Below the pieces are notes generated by a model. That model made no database searches and was not told the DNA's origin. It worked only from the letters and a program-made list of their open reading frames with translations. The position numbers were made by a program, and so were the translations under genes. Below are positions 36,979 through 47,071 of a stretch of DNA of 64,000 bases, in pieces. Each line of letters begins with the position of its first letter. Within the stretch, counting starts at the first letter, position 1. The DNA lies in assembly GCF_038002765.1 (NCBI RefSeq), contig NZ_JBBODE010000001.1, positions 1,178,001-1,242,000 of the forward strand. Reading direction: 5' to 3'. This DNA comes from Peribacillus sp. FSL H8-0477 (GTDB lineage: Bacteria; Bacillota; Bacilli; Bacillales; DSM-1321).

Positions 36979-37275
36979 TTAGTTTTCTTCTTCTTCGTCG
37001 CCTTCAGCGTCAAGGAACGTGTTAAGCATTTCTTCAATCATGTCCCACTCTTCTTCAGTTTCGATTGGAGAAAGCTCGCCGTCTTTGTTATCTTCGCTTG
37101 GCACGAAAGATGATGCGTGGATTTCCATTTCTTCTTCTTCGTCTTCTACTGACATTGGGTAGTAAAGGACGTAAGATTTGTTAAATTTATCTGAATCAAA
37201 CGTGAACAAAACCTCACAAAGTTGTTCGTTCCCATTCTCGTCTACTATTGTAATATTGTTATCATTATGTTCCAT
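36979..37275 (-). CDS. yrzB: YrzB family protein (DUF1292)
   Basis: The 98-residue acidic protein [20 protein letters not shown] has the DUF1292 beta-rich core ([19 protein letters not shown]) and a Glu/Asp-rich tail. It follows ruvX and ireB in the conserved order ireB-ruvX-yrzB. Its function is not known. Confidence 0.93.
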   Translation of the reverse strand: MEHNDNNITIVDENGNEQLCEVLFTFDSDKFNKSYVLYYPMSVEDEEEEMEIHASSFVPSEDNKDGELSPIETEEEWDMIEEMLNTFLDAEGDEEEEN

Positions 37276-37287
37276 TAATCATTCACC

Positions 37288-37710
37288 TCATAGTTTTGAT
37301 TGTCTATCTAAAAAGCCTTGCAGGATTAAGGTTGCTGCCAATTTATCAATGACACCTTTCCGTTTTTCCCTGCGGACATCCGCATCAATTAACACGCGTT
37401 CGGCAGCCATTGTCGTAAGCCGTTCATCCCAAAGGAAGACGGGTATCTTGAATTTATTTTCAAGATGCTCTTTAAACGACTCGCTTGCTTCGGCCCGGGG
37501 ACCGATTGTTCCATTCATGTTTTTCGGATAACCTAGGACAATTTTAGTGACCTCATGTTCGTCGATAATTTGACGAAGCCGTTTCATGCCAAAATTCTTT
37601 TGCGCTTCGTCGATCTTGATTGTTTCAAGACCTTGTGCTGTCCAACCCATCGCGTCGCTGATCGCAACGCCGATGGTTTTAGTTCCTAAATCTAAACCCA
37701 TTGTCCGCAT
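37288..37710 (-). CDS. ruvX: Putative Holliday junction resolvase RuvX/YqgF
   Basis: The 140-residue protein has the RNase H-like YqgF fold, with [12 protein letters not shown] (first Asp), [11 protein letters not shown] and [11 protein letters not shown]. Homologues act in 16S rRNA maturation and have been proposed as resolvases. Its ATG overlaps the ireB stop by one base. Confidence 0.93.
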   Translation of the reverse strand: MRTMGLDLGTKTIGVAISDAMGWTAQGLETIKIDEAQKNFGMKRLRQIIDEHEVTKIVLGYPKNMNGTIGPRAEASESFKEHLENKFKIPVFLWDERLTTMAAERVLIDADVRREKRKGVIDKLAATLILQGFLDRQSKL

Positions 37711-37979
37711 TAGTTTTCCTCACGATGGCTCTTTAAATACGATTTAACCAATTCTTCGATAATTTCATCCCGCTCAAGCTTGCGAATAAGATTCCGAGCA
37801 TCCATATGACGTGGTATATACGCCGGGTCTCCGGAAAGCAAGTATCCGACAATTTGATTAATCGGATTATAGCCTTTTTCTTGAAGAGCAGCATACACTT
37901 GAAACAAAACTTCTTTTACGTCTTGTTCAAACGGTTCTTCCGGGAAATTAAATTTCATCGTTTTATCAAAGGAACTCAT
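37710..37979 (-). CDS. ireB: IreB family regulatory phosphoprotein (YrzL)
   Basis: The 89-residue protein [16 protein letters not shown] belongs to the IreB/DUF965 family, substrates of the PASTA kinase that affects cephalosporin tolerance in enterococci. The two threonines expected near the N-terminus are only partly matched (Thr7). The ATG at 37979 has GAGAGGGTG before it; a longer reading does not. Confidence 0.92.
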   Translation of the reverse strand: MSSFDKTMKFNFPEEPFEQDVKEVLFQVYAALQEKGYNPINQIVGYLLSGDPAYIPRHMDARNLIRKLERDEIIEELVKSYLKSHREEN

Positions 37980-38049
37980 GTAATGCACCCTCTCTTCAGT
38001 TATAAACGTGTTCCGACTGCTATAACCATTGTACAATACTTTTTGTCCA

Positions 38050-40686
38050 TTATGAAATGGATTTTACCCATTCTTCAACAAAATTAAGCGCAGCATCCAA
38101 TTTTTCTGGATCTTTTCCGCCAGCTTGCGCCATATCAGGACGTCCGCCGCCACCGCCGCCGCAGCGTGTAGCCACTTCTTTGATGACTTTCCCAGCATGG
38201 AAACCTTGTGCAATATAATCTTTTGTAACGGCTGCAATTAAGTTTACTTTATCGCCTTGTGCAGAACCGAGAACAATAATGGCTGATCCAAGTTTTTCTT
38301 TTAAATCATCCGCCATTGCACGAAGATTGTTCATATCTACTCCTTGTACCTTCGCAGAAAGAACAGTTACCCCGTTAATTTGCGTAGCTTTAGAAACAAG
38401 ACTAGATGCTTCAATATTTCCTAGCTTAGCAGACAGGCTCGTATTTTCACGGTGAAGCTCTTTCACTTCTGCAAGAACAGCATCGATTCGTGAAGGAAGA
38501 TCCTTCGGATTAGCTTTCAGTTTATTTGCTGCTTCTTTTAAGGTTGATATTTGATCAGCCATTAATTTGTATGCAGCAGCACCTGTTACAGCTTCAATTC
38601 TACGTGTACCAGCACCAATTCCGCTTTCAGAAACAATTTTAAACAGCCCAATGACTGCGGTATTTGGAACGTGACAACCGCCGCAAAGCTCTAGACTATA
38701 ATCGCCGATTTGAACAACACGAACTACCTTGCCGTATTTTTCACCAAATAGCGCCATAGCTCCCATTGCTTTTGCTTCTTCAATATCTTTTGTATCAATA
38801 TTTACATTTAGACTCTGCCAAATTTTTTCATTAACAATGTTTTCAATTTGCTCAATCTCTTCTGGCTGAATTTGTCCAAAATGAGAAAAGTCAAAACGCA
38901 GACGCTCTGCTTGAACAAGTGAACCCGCTTGGTTAACATGCGTTCCAAGGACATCCTTTAAAGCTTGATGCATTAAATGCGTCGCTGTATGGTTTTTAAT
39001 GATAGGAAGACGGTTAGCTTGATCGACAACCGAAACCACTTTCGCTCCCTGAACCAATGTACCAGCAGTCACCGTTACACGATGAAGATTTTGTCCATTA
39101 GGTGCCTTTTGAACGTCTAATACGGACAATTTAACATCTTCACTGACAATAACGCCTTTATCCGCCGTTTGTCCGCCGCTTTCTGCATAAAACGGTGTTT
39201 CACTTAAGATGACATGTACTTCTTCACCTTCATTAGCTTCCATCATTAATTCACCGTTTTGAACGATTGCCGCAATAACAGCTTCTGCTTCAAGCTGATC
39301 GTAGCCGACAAATTTACTTTCGACTTTGATATCGCCTAGCACGCCGCCTTGAATTTGCATAGAATCCACATCTTGACGAGCCGAACGAGCACGTGCACGC
39401 TGTGCTTCCATTTCTGATTCAAATCCAGCATGATCGACAGCCATATTTTCTTCTTCAGCATATTCTTCTGTCAACTCGATTGGGAAACCGTACGTATCAT
39501 AAAGACGGAACACGTCTGAACCTTGAATCGTTGTAGAACCTTTTGCTTTTTCCTTTTTAATCACATCGGATAAAATGCCAAGGCCGTCATGCAAGGTTTC
39601 ATGGAAACGTTCTTCTTCGTTTTTAATAACCTTAGCAATGAAAGCAGCTTTGTCTTTTACTTCTGGATAGAAGGCATGCATAACTTCACCGACAACCGGC
39701 ACTAATTCAAACATGAACGGACGGTTAATATTGATTTGCTTAGCATAACGAACAGCACGACGCAGTAAACGACGTAACACATAGCCGCGGCCTTCATTTG
39801 ATGGAAGCGCTCCGTCACCGACAGCAAATGCAACAGTCCGGATATGGTCAGCGATGACTTTAAATGCAACATCTGATGGAGTCCCTGTGCCATATTTCAC
39901 ACCAGAAATTTCTTCTGTTGCAGCAATAATCGGCATAAATAGATCCGTATCATAATTGGTTGCAACATCTTGAACAACTGAAGCCATCCGTTCAAGTCCC
40001 ATTCCTGTATCAATGTTTTTCTTAGGAAGCGGTGTATATGAACCATCTGGATTATGATTAAATTGTGAGAACACCAAGTTCCAAACTTCTAAATGGCGCT
40101 CGTTTTCGCCGCCAGGATAAAGTTCTGGATCATTTGGATCGTCTCCATATGCCGGTCCGCGGTCATAGAAAATTTCTGTGTTCGGACCACTTGGACCTTC
40201 ACCAATATCCCAGAAGTTTTCTTCTAAACGGATAATCCGCTCAGCAGGCAAGCCGATTTTTTTATTCCACAGTTCAAAAGCTTCTTCATCTTCAGGATGA
40301 ATGGTTACAGCCAGTTTCTCTTTATCGAAACCAATCCATTTTTCGTCAGTTAAGAATTCCCATGCCCATGTAATCGCTTCTTCTTTAAAGTATTCACCAA
40401 TAGAGAAGTTACCGAGCATTTCAAAAAATGTATGGTGTCGAGCTGTTTTACCCACATTTTCAATATCATTTGTACGGATTGCTTTTTGTGCATTCGTAAT
40501 CCGTGGATTTTCTGGAATCACTCGACCATCAAAATACTTCTTCAATGTGGCAACACCTGAATTGATCCATAATAATGATGGATCTTCATGCGGAACTAGT
40601 GGAGCACTCGGCTCAATTGCATGTCCCTTTTCCTTAAAAAAGTCTAGATACATCTGGCGGATTTGCGCGCCTGTTAAATATTTCAT
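38050..40686 (-). CDS. alaS: Alanyl-tRNA synthetase
   Basis: AlaS charges tRNA-Ala. The 878 residues equal the B. subtilis length. The class II core ([19 protein letters not shown]-type, here [20 protein letters not shown]), the editing domain with [11 protein letters not shown] and CGGCH zinc ligands, and the C-terminal DHHA1 part with [12 protein letters not shown] are present. Of two adjacent ATG codons, the second (40686) is eight bases from AGGAGG; the first is equally in frame. Expression is controlled by the upstream T-box. Confidence 0.96.
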   Translation of the reverse strand: MKYLTGAQIRQMYLDFFKEKGHAIEPSAPLVPHEDPSLLWINSGVATLKKYFDGRVIPENPRITNAQKAIRTNDIENVGKTARHHTFFEMLGNFSIGEYFKEEAITWAWEFLTDEKWIGFDKEKLAVTIHPEDEEAFELWNKKIGLPAERIIRLEENFWDIGEGPSGPNTEIFYDRGPAYGDDPNDPELYPGGENERHLEVWNLVFSQFNHNPDGSYTPLPKKNIDTGMGLERMASVVQDVATNYDTDLFMPIIAATEEISGVKYGTGTPSDVAFKVIADHIRTVAFAVGDGALPSNEGRGYVLRRLLRRAVRYAKQININRPFMFELVPVVGEVMHAFYPEVKDKAAFIAKVIKNEEERFHETLHDGLGILSDVIKKEKAKGSTTIQGSDVFRLYDTYGFPIELTEEYAEEENMAVDHAGFESEMEAQRARARSARQDVDSMQIQGGVLGDIKVESKFVGYDQLEAEAVIAAIVQNGELMMEANEGEEVHVILSETPFYAESGGQTADKGVIVSEDVKLSVLDVQKAPNGQNLHRVTVTAGTLVQGAKVVSVVDQANRLPIIKNHTATHLMHQALKDVLGTHVNQAGSLVQAERLRFDFSHFGQIQPEEIEQIENIVNEKIWQSLNVNIDTKDIEEAKAMGAMALFGEKYGKVVRVVQIGDYSLELCGGCHVPNTAVIGLFKIVSESGIGAGTRRIEAVTGAAAYKLMADQISTLKEAANKLKANPKDLPSRIDAVLAEVKELHRENTSLSAKLGNIEASSLVSKATQINGVTVLSAKVQGVDMNNLRAMADDLKEKLGSAIIVLGSAQGDKVNLIAAVTKDYIAQGFHAGKVIKEVATRCGGGGGGRPDMAQAGGKDPEKLDAALNFVEEWVKSIS

Positions 40687-40718
40687 CATTATTTCCTCCT
40701 TAAATTTGGGCACAAAAA

Positions 40719-40968
40719 AAACTCCCATCCCCTGACAGGGACGAGAGTTAGCTCGCGGTACCACCCTGATTATGGGCCAAATTCACGCACCCATCACCTT
40801 CATCAATGCCTTAACGCGGCGAAACGGCAGGAATTAGCTGCACTCCGGACTAGCTTTCTGTCGACTACATCGAAATTTCCTTTCAGCCAAGGGAAATCTT
40901 CTCTAAACATATGCACATCAACATACTTTTTCCATCATTGTGTTTACGAATTATAAAAGTTCTTATGT
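40719..40968 (-). promoter_or_regulatory. T-box riboswitch of alaS
   Basis: On the minus strand the leader contains the T-box sequence AGGGTGGTACCGCG (40754-40767) and a terminator hairpin AACTCTCGTCCCT/AGGGGATGGGAGTT with eight T residues (40712-40750). Upstream lies a long stem with GAGTGCAGC that can hold an alanine specifier codon. Uncharged tRNA-Ala would stabilise the antiterminator and allow alaS transcription. Confidence 0.93.
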
Positions 40969-40973
40969 ATTGG

Positions 40974-41002
40974 ATTATATTCATCCAAAATTTATTTGTC
41001 AA
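40974..41002 (-). promoter_or_regulatory. alaS promoter
   Basis: TTGACA (41002-40997) and TATAAT (40979-40974) are perfect SigA hexamers with a 17-base spacer. The -35 overlaps the last codons of yrrI, so alaS has its own strong promoter inside the end of the preceding gene. Confidence 0.88.
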
Positions 41003-42078
41003 TCATCGAACTGACTAGATTGCGTTTTTCCGAAATGAATCTTCGCATGCAGCACAAAAGCCTTAAGAATGGCCAGCACAGGAACAGCAATAATTAGACC
41101 TGCCACGCCTGCAACTTCACCGCCAACCAAAAGTCCAAACATAATTAAAACCGGATGCATATGCAAACTTTTCCCCACAATCAGCGGCGATAGAATATTT
41201 CCCTCAAGAAACTGTAAAACAAGGACGATTACACCCACTATTATAACCATTTTCACAGAAATAGAAGCAGCAAGAATAACGGCTGGAACGGCACCAATAA
41301 TGGGACCGAAATACGGAATCACATTCGTAATGCCAATAATCGTACCCAACAGCAACGGATACTCCATCCCAACCACCCAAAAAAGGAAAGCTGAAACCAA
41401 CCCAATCGCTGCACAAACAAGAATCTGTCCACGGATATACCCGCCCAGTGACGTATCGACATCACGAAGAAAAGACATCCCTTGCTTTCTAAATTTTTTT
41501 GGAGTGATGTACCAGGTCATTTTTTTAATAGCTTGAAAATCTTTAATAAAGTAGAAAGCAAGAAATGGGATAAGAGCAATAAGCAGGAAAAAATCAAAGG
41601 CCCGGAGAAAATAGCTCATAATTGTACCAGCCAATGCCTCAAGTTTACTTTCGACTAAAGCAATCATTTCGTCGATCCGCTCATGAACGCCAAACGGCCA
41701 ATGTGTGGTCTTGGCTTCAATCATCTTCATCCAGCCGCGATATTGTTCCGCCACAACCGGCGCACTTTCCGCCAGCTCCCCCACCTGCTTAATAATAACA
41801 GGAATCCCGCGGTACACCGCAAATCCAATCCCCCCAAAAAACAAAACATAAATCACCACAATCGACAGACCACGGCTCATCCCCTTCACATGAAGAAACT
41901 CAACAACCGGATGCAGCAAATAACTAATAAACGCTGCAGCAGCAAACGGAATCAGCACCTTCACCCCCACACCCAGCACAGGACTCCAAAACGGCTTAAG
42001 CTTCATAAACACATAAAGAACAATAAATAATAACAACAAAAACCCCAACCGATAAAACCACTTAAGCCGAATACTCAA
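40999..42078 (-). CDS. yrrI: AI-2E family transporter YrrI
   Basis: The 359-residue membrane protein has about seven to eight helices and the family features PFLAFYFIKDF, GYIRGQILVC and IIGITNVIPYFGPIIGAVPA. Family members are putative exporters or antiporters (some Na+/H+); the substrate here is unknown. It precedes alaS, as in Bacillus. Confidence 0.9.
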   Translation of the reverse strand: MSIRLKWFYRLGFLLLLFIVLYVFMKLKPFWSPVLGVGVKVLIPFAAAAFISYLLHPVVEFLHVKGMSRGLSIVVIYVLFFGGIGFAVYRGIPVIIKQVGELAESAPVVAEQYRGWMKMIEAKTTHWPFGVHERIDEMIALVESKLEALAGTIMSYFLRAFDFFLLIALIPFLAFYFIKDFQAIKKMTWYITPKKFRKQGMSFLRDVDTSLGGYIRGQILVCAAIGLVSAFLFWVVGMEYPLLLGTIIGITNVIPYFGPIIGAVPAVILAASISVKMVIIVGVIVLVLQFLEGNILSPLIVGKSLHMHPVLIMFGLLVGGEVAGVAGLIIAVPVLAILKAFVLHAKIHFGKTQSSQFDD

Positions 42079-42149
42079 CCCGCATCCCTCCCAAACCTAG
42101 TTTCCGTGAAAAGTGGAGAAATTATGCAGGAAGGCGGGGTATATTTGGA

Positions 42150-42535
42150 GCGGACTGGATGTTGTTCCTCCCGCTTCCACATAGACAGCTGGGAATTCTT
42201 TGATTTGACCCTTTTTTGGAAACTAGACACCTTCCTCTCCCAATTTTCTATTCTTAGTTACTATTTTTTAAGCAAACCACTCTTCATTTTGGTTCTAACT
42301 ACCTTTTATTGTTCTACGAACTGGTTTTTGATCCTCAAGCTTCATTTTGGTTCTAACTACCTTTTATTTCTTCTGCGGACTGATTTTTGTTCCTCCAGCT
42401 CCCACCTCGACAGCTGGAAACTCTTTGATTCGGCCCATTCTTTAAAACATTCGGCCCTTCCCACGAATGATTCGGCCGTTTTCCCACTTTATTCGGCCCT
42501 TTTTGATAAACATTCGGCCCTTGTGAAATTCTGGT
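42150..42535. repeat. Second family-B locus: five 21-bp units with core ATTCGGCCC
   Basis: Five units of exactly 21 bp start at 42428, 42449, 42470, 42491 and 42512, each opening ATTCGGCC(C/G) with variable remainder. The left side has its own degenerate duplications: CTTCATTTTGGTTCTAAC at 42282 and 42340, and a CAGCTGG-AA-CTCTTTGAT stretch near 42190 and 42410. The interval 42079-42574 shows no credible gene; a frame through it lacks a proper start. Confidence 0.8.
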
Positions 42536-42550
42536 AACAGACCATAATAA

Positions 42551-42578
42551 AAAGACCCGCCAACTGGCGAGTCTTTAT
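42551..42578 (-). terminator. Hairpin at the end of the 38-residue gene
   Basis: AAAGACCCGCCA pairs with TGGCGAGTCTTT (one mismatch) and is followed by TTATTAT on the minus strand; it overlaps the stop codon of the gene ending at 42575. Confidence 0.65.
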
Positions 42579-42691
42579 AGCAGAGATTTTATTTTTTTGC
42601 GTAGTTTTTTTATTTGACGCTGCCGTTTTTTTGGATCTGTTATCATATCTAGACCTATACCTATGAAATTACTTCGTGATCGTCTTCGCAT
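42575..42691 (-). CDS. Putative small basic protein
   Basis: The 38-residue product MRRRSRSNFIGIGLDMITDP ends in a strongly basic helix (KKRQRQIKKLRKKIKSLL). AAGAGGT lies about eight bases before the ATG. Small basic genes occur at this place in Bacillus, but I could not match a family. Confidence 0.55.
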   Translation of the reverse strand: MRRRSRSNFIGIGLDMITDPKKRQRQIKKLRKKIKSLL

Positions 42692-42712
42692 AATAAATAC
42701 CTCTTTCAAGTT

Positions 42713-42907
42713 TTACATGGTAAAGCGGCGATCTTGTTCATCAAACAAGTCGTCCAACGAACTTAAGCTCCCGTCTTCTTCGACTTGATGAGTATTAATC
42801 ATTCCTTCTGAAACCGTCATTTCGATATAGCATCCCCAGCAATAATATTGATTCACACCAATTTTACCAATATCTTTGCTGCTGCAATTTGGGCATTTCA
42901 TTTCCAT
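42713..42907 (-). CDS. Zinc-ribbon small protein
   Basis: The 64-residue protein has a zinc ribbon with CPNC near the start and CWGC at about residues 23-26 (KIGVNQYYCWGC), then an acidic tail. GAGGTG precedes the ATG. Small zinc-ribbon proteins sit next to yrrD in Bacillus; function unknown. Confidence 0.72.
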   Translation of the reverse strand: MEMKCPNCSSKDIGKIGVNQYYCWGCYIEMTVSEGMINTHQVEEDGSLSSLDDLFDEQDRRFTM

Positions 42908-42922
42908 TTTCCGGACACCTCA

Positions 42923-43393
42923 CTATTCATAGACCGAAACAATGATGGCATCCTCCCCGAGAGACGGCGGCTGTTCAGACCGCACTAATCTTTTACCCTC
43001 TGTAAGCTCAGAGAAAAATCCATCCGTCGTTTCATACGCTATGATTGTGCCCATTTTTTCCAAAAAATATACATCATGCAGAAGCCCAAGCGCATCCCCG
43101 GTATCAGAAAGGACCATCTTTCCAAACACACTATCATGGACAAACCTTACTGAATTCTTTGGTGGTTTCTGCTCGCAATTTCCATCGCTAACGATAATAC
43201 CCTCTGATCCAAAGGCCATGACTTTTTGAAGACTTATAAAGAAACTCTTTTTTAAAAAAGCTCGCTGGTGTACGATCATCCCACTAATGTGTCCATCGTC
43301 CGCGAAACAAAAATCACTAATAATACCAATATTTTTGCCTGGATGACAATATACCGGCATACCAATCAGTTGTGAAAATGTCCGCAAAGTCAT
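42923..43393 (-). CDS. yrrD: PRC-barrel domain protein YrrD
   Basis: The 156-residue protein MTLRTFSQLIGMPVYCHPGK contains two PRC-barrel-like halves (GIISDFCFADDGHISGMIV and ALGLLHDVYFLEKMGTIIA). PRC barrels serve in protein contacts and RNA metabolism; the role of YrrD is unknown. The ATG at 43393 with AAGG nearby is preferred; another at 43441 lies in the duplicated sequence at 43440-43501. Confidence 0.75.
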   Translation of the reverse strand: MTLRTFSQLIGMPVYCHPGKNIGIISDFCFADDGHISGMIVHQRAFLKKSFFISLQKVMAFGSEGIIVSDGNCEQKPPKNSVRFVHDSVFGKMVLSDTGDALGLLHDVYFLEKMGTIIAYETTDGFFSELTEGKRLVRSEQPPSLGEDAIIVSVYE

Positions 43394-43437
43394 CCCGCCC
43401 TTCCGAACACGTATAGTATTTGTCTTTGTAAAACTAT

Positions 43438-44448
43438 TCATGACCTGTAAGGTTTTCCAGACGTAAATGAATGACCTGTAAGGTTTTCCAGACGTAAATG
43501 ATAGAGCTTATCTTTAGTTTGTCCAGTTTTATCTAAGGAGAGATTAGCCAGAATCCGGACTGAAGCTTTCCTTGATGACAGCTGAAGAAATTCAGAGCAT
43601 TCTCGGCTATTTATCGATGTTTTTATAAGAAGAAAATAATCTTGAATTGAGTTAATATGAGAATTTTTATCAGTATGAAAACACTTTGGGCATTGCCACT
43701 TCGACTTTTTTCGTTCCATTGGCAGAAAAGAGCATTGAGGACAATAGACACCTTTTAATAGGTTTACTGGTGAAATCGCGTAGGTTTCAAGAAGATTAGG
43801 TTGATGAGGAATATGCTGTTTTAGCATATATTTAGACAGTTTTTTCAATTCTTTTCGTTGTAGTTGGGGTTGAGAAAACTTACTTTCTAGTTGTTCGATC
43901 TTTAAGAGAAGAGAATTTCGATGGATTACTTTGTGAGGAACTTCCGCATTTCCAGGGTTACATTTTATAATAGTATAGGGGTTTGTAATAACTACAATTG
44001 ATTCAACCGGAAGATTCAGGGTTTTCTGAGATGTGAGCCACTTTTCAAAAAGCACACGCTGTTTTTGCACCTGACGAATTGGGTCAGGGAATCCTTTTTC
44101 AATACCATTCTTTGTTTGAATTAATTGTTTAAATGTTCGATCAAAAAAAATAGTACCTGCATAATTTTTCACTTCAATAATTAAGGCAAAAGAAGCAGAT
44201 AGAAGCAAAATATCAATTTGAAAATAGTGATTTTCATGCTGTAAACGAAGATCATGGAATATATAATAATCTTGTTCATGGAGAAAACTTAAATCGTAGG
44301 TTAAGGACAACTCACCTTGGTAACCTGCCCAATACCGTCCATACTCTTCCTCAATCGCATCCCGATTAGGATACGTGAGTGGCAGTCTACGTAATAAAGC
44401 CTCCAAAGCTAGTACTCTTACTGATACCTCACATCGTTTCACAATCAA
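43438..44448 (-). CDS. NERD-domain protein with C-terminal zinc ribbon, tail altered by duplication
   Basis: The 336-residue protein has a nuclease-related domain (about residues 38-150) with FQIDILLL and IIEVKNYAGT, the D and ExK of a PD-(D/E)XK-like site, and a C-terminal zinc ribbon (CPQC...CPKC). The start is a TTG with AAGGGGG seven bases upstream. A 31-bp tandem duplication changes the C-terminus: without it the protein would end ENLTGHE; now it ends ENLTGHSFTSGKPYRS. A broken paralogue lies at 60613. Biological role unknown. Confidence 0.82.
   Translation of the reverse strand: MIVKRCEVSVRVLALEALLRRLPLTYPNRDAIEEEYGRYWAGYQGELSLTYDLSFLHEQDYYIFHDLRLQHENHYFQIDILLLSASFALIIEVKNYAGTIFFDRTFKQLIQTKNGIEKGFPDPIRQVQKQRVLFEKWLTSQKTLNLPVESIVVITNPYTIIKCNPGNAEVPHKVIHRNSLLLKIEQLESKFSQPQLQRKELKKLSKYMLKQHIPHQPNLLETYAISPVNLLKGVYCPQCSFLPMERKKSKWQCPKCFHTDKNSHINSIQDYFLLIKTSINSRECSEFLQLSSRKASVRILANLSLDKTGQTKDKLYHLRLENLTGHSFTSGKPYRS
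43440..43501. repeat. Perfect 31-bp tandem duplication
   Basis: Bases 43440-43470 and 43471-43501 are identical (beginning ATGACCTGTAAGG). The repeat lies at the 3' end of the NERD gene and shifts its last codons; perfect identity suggests a recent event. Confidence 0.95.
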
Positions 44449-44583
44449 CTAATTACCCCCTTTTCAACACAAATTCGTCACTTTTCATCAAAATCCTGCT
44501 CAACAAAAAACTCTTTTCAGCACCCCGTCCTGCCAAATGGGGCCTAGAACTTGCGGCATTCTTCCCCTTCCCAAAATCACATC

Positions 44584-44611
44584 AAAAAAGCCGGAGAATA
44601 TTCTCCGACTT
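44584..44611 (-). terminator. recD2 terminator
   Basis: CGGAGAAT and ATTCTCCG form a perfect stem, extended by G-C pairs, with six T residues on the minus strand directly after the stop. Confidence 0.85.
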
Positions 44612-47039
44612 AGATGAAGTCATCTGGGGTTACGTAGTCCATGCCGATCATGGGGTCGACTTTCATGAGTGCTTCGATATAGTCTTCTGTTGTGGCGGCG
44701 GCTGTAGTTTGGGCTGTTTCGTCTTCATCTGCAACTTGTGATTCGTCGTTCATGCTATTACCCGCAATAAGACTGCTTAGTTTTTGCTGCAGTGTAGTTT
44801 TGCGGTTTGTTTCGCTATTTCGTTCAATGCCTTGACGGAAGGCATCTTCCTCGCCGCACAAAATTAAGAAGTTTTTACTTCTTGTAATGGCAGTGTAGAG
44901 CAGATTCCGCCGCAGCATGCGGTAATAGCTTTTTACAACTGGTAAAATGACAATTGGAAATTCACTGCCCTGTGATTTATGAATAGAGCAGCAATAAGCA
45001 TGTGTGATCTGTCCAAGCTCTTGCTTGGCATAGACCACTTCAATGCCATCAAATGAAAGCACCAGCTTATCAACATTATCCGTATTCTCTTTGGCATACA
45101 AGACTGACACAATATCTCCCATGTCACCATTGTACACACCGCTTTCCGGCTGATTGACGAGTTGCAGTACTTTGTCGCCTGTCCGATACACCACATCGCC
45201 AAACTTTAACTCACGCTTTTTCTTATCCGTATTGGCATTGAATACTTCTTGCAAAATTTTATTCAGATTATCAATTCCTGCTGGTCCACGGTACATCGGT
45301 GCCAAAACCTGAACATCACGGGCGGTGAATCCCTTCGACTTCGCATTCGCGACAACCTTTTCAACAACCTGAGCAATTTGCCCCGATCCGCAGCGAATAA
45401 ACGAACGATCTGGCTGTTGCTTTGAAAAATCACCCGGCAGCTGGCCGCGTTTAATTTCATGGGCAAGCTCAATAATGGATGAGCCGTCAGCTTGACGATA
45501 AATTTGCTCGAGACCTACCATTGGAACACTGCCTGATGCCAATAAATCTTTTAATACTTGACCTGGCCCAACAGATGGGAGCTGATCTTCATCGCCTACC
45601 AAAATCAACTGAACATGCTCAGGCATTGCCTTCAACAGCTGATGCGCAAGCCACGTATCCACCATCGACATCTCATCAATAATAACGATTCGACCTGAAA
45701 GCGGATTGTCTTCATCATGGGCAAAACCATCCGCACCATTCCATCCAAGCAGACGATGGATCGTCACAGCTGGTAATCCAGTTGATTCGGCCATCCGTTT
45801 CGCTGCACGGCCCGTCGGAGCTGCAAGCACAAAGGGAAATGGCTCGTCCGCTTTGTATGTACCAATGTCCATTGACACACCATGAAGTTCACTGTACAGC
45901 TCAACAATTCCTTTAATAACCGTCGTTTTTCCTGTACCAGGTCCACCAGTGAGAATCATCATTGGCGACTGCAGGGCTGTTTGAATAGCTTCTTGCTGCG
46001 CCGGTGCATACTCAACACCAAGACGTTCCTCAAGCTCACCAAGTGCAAGCAAAAATTCCGATTCAGGAAATTGATCATCATATTCATCCTGGGCCAGCAA
46101 TTTCTTAATACTCTTTACAATGCCTCGCTCAGAATAATACAGCGATGGGGTATAGACACGACGCTCTTCAACGATAATTTTCTTTTCTTCTTCAAGCTTA
46201 ATTACTTCGGCAGATATATCCGCAAACGCAATTTCGGCTCCCTGATTATCTTCAAGCAGCACTTTTACACTTTCCAACAGCTGCTCTGCCTCCAGATAGA
46301 CATTTCCCTCTTGAGCACATTGCGACTCGAGCGTATATAAACATGCTGCCTTAATTCGATCTGGGTGACTGCCGTTCAAGCCAAGTTGAGAACCGAGTTC
46401 ATCCGCTCGTCCAAAACCAATCCCTTCAATATCTTCAACGAGCTGATAGGGATTTTTTTGTAACAAACTAATCGTTTCTTGCTTGTATGTTTGATAGATT
46501 TTCATCGACAACTGGGGCCCAAACCCATATTGATTCAGGGCAATCATCACTTGCTCTAACCCTTGGTGCTCAACGAGTGTATCGTAAAACGTCTTTGCTT
46601 TCTCACCAGCAAGTTTTGGAATGCTGTCAAGCAACGATGGTTGAGCAAGAATCCGTGAAATGGCATTTTCACCAAGCGTATCAACAATGCTTTCAGCCGT
46701 TTTTTTACCGATTCCTTTAAATAAATCGCTCGACAAATAACTAACAATTCCGTCCTTCGTCTGCGGCATTTCTTTTCGAAAATGCTCTACATGAAACTGA
46801 AGACCGAATCGCGCATGCTCTTTCATATTCCCGTAAAACGTATACGATTCATCCTCATGGATACGTGGAAAGTAGCCGGTGACGACTGCTTCTTTTTCCT
46901 CGTAGCTCAAATTCGTCTCATCGACTCGAATTCTAACAACGGAATACATATTTTGTTCATTATGAAAAATCGTCACCAAATGGCGCCCCTTCATAAACGG
47001 CTTCTCTTCACTAAAGAGATCCATCGAATCCTGCACCAT
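44610..47039 (-). CDS. recD2: ATP-dependent RecD2 DNA helicase
   Basis: RecD2 is a 5'-3' superfamily 1B helicase acting in repair and fork progression. The 809-residue protein has N-terminal OB and helix-hairpin-helix parts (GIGKKTAESIVD, GIGFGRADELG), Walker A LTGGPGTGKTT, Walker B IIDEMSMVD, VGDEDQLPSVGPG, and motif VI AYCCSIHKSQGSEFP with YTAITRSKN. GGAGGGG precedes the ATG. It corresponds to B. subtilis YrrC. Confidence 0.95.
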   Translation of the reverse strand: MVQDSMDLFSEEKPFMKGRHLVTIFHNEQNMYSVVRIRVDETNLSYEEKEAVVTGYFPRIHEDESYTFYGNMKEHARFGLQFHVEHFRKEMPQTKDGIVSYLSSDLFKGIGKKTAESIVDTLGENAISRILAQPSLLDSIPKLAGEKAKTFYDTLVEHQGLEQVMIALNQYGFGPQLSMKIYQTYKQETISLLQKNPYQLVEDIEGIGFGRADELGSQLGLNGSHPDRIKAACLYTLESQCAQEGNVYLEAEQLLESVKVLLEDNQGAEIAFADISAEVIKLEEEKKIIVEERRVYTPSLYYSERGIVKSIKKLLAQDEYDDQFPESEFLLALGELEERLGVEYAPAQQEAIQTALQSPMMILTGGPGTGKTTVIKGIVELYSELHGVSMDIGTYKADEPFPFVLAAPTGRAAKRMAESTGLPAVTIHRLLGWNGADGFAHDEDNPLSGRIVIIDEMSMVDTWLAHQLLKAMPEHVQLILVGDEDQLPSVGPGQVLKDLLASGSVPMVGLEQIYRQADGSSIIELAHEIKRGQLPGDFSKQQPDRSFIRCGSGQIAQVVEKVVANAKSKGFTARDVQVLAPMYRGPAGIDNLNKILQEVFNANTDKKKRELKFGDVVYRTGDKVLQLVNQPESGVYNGDMGDIVSVLYAKENTDNVDKLVLSFDGIEVVYAKQELGQITHAYCCSIHKSQGSEFPIVILPVVKSYYRMLRRNLLYTAITRSKNFLILCGEEDAFRQGIERNSETNRKTTLQQKLSSLIAGNSMNDESQVADEDETAQTTAAATTEDYIEALMKVDPMIGMDYVTPDDFI

Positions 47040-47071
47040 CTTACTCCCCTCCTTTTTGCATCCTCTCGAAA

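Noticed and set aside
42106-42537. 143-codon plus-strand frame through the array near yrrI
   Set aside because: No convincing ribosome site or family; it runs through degenerate repeats and the 21-bp units, whose length preserves any frame.
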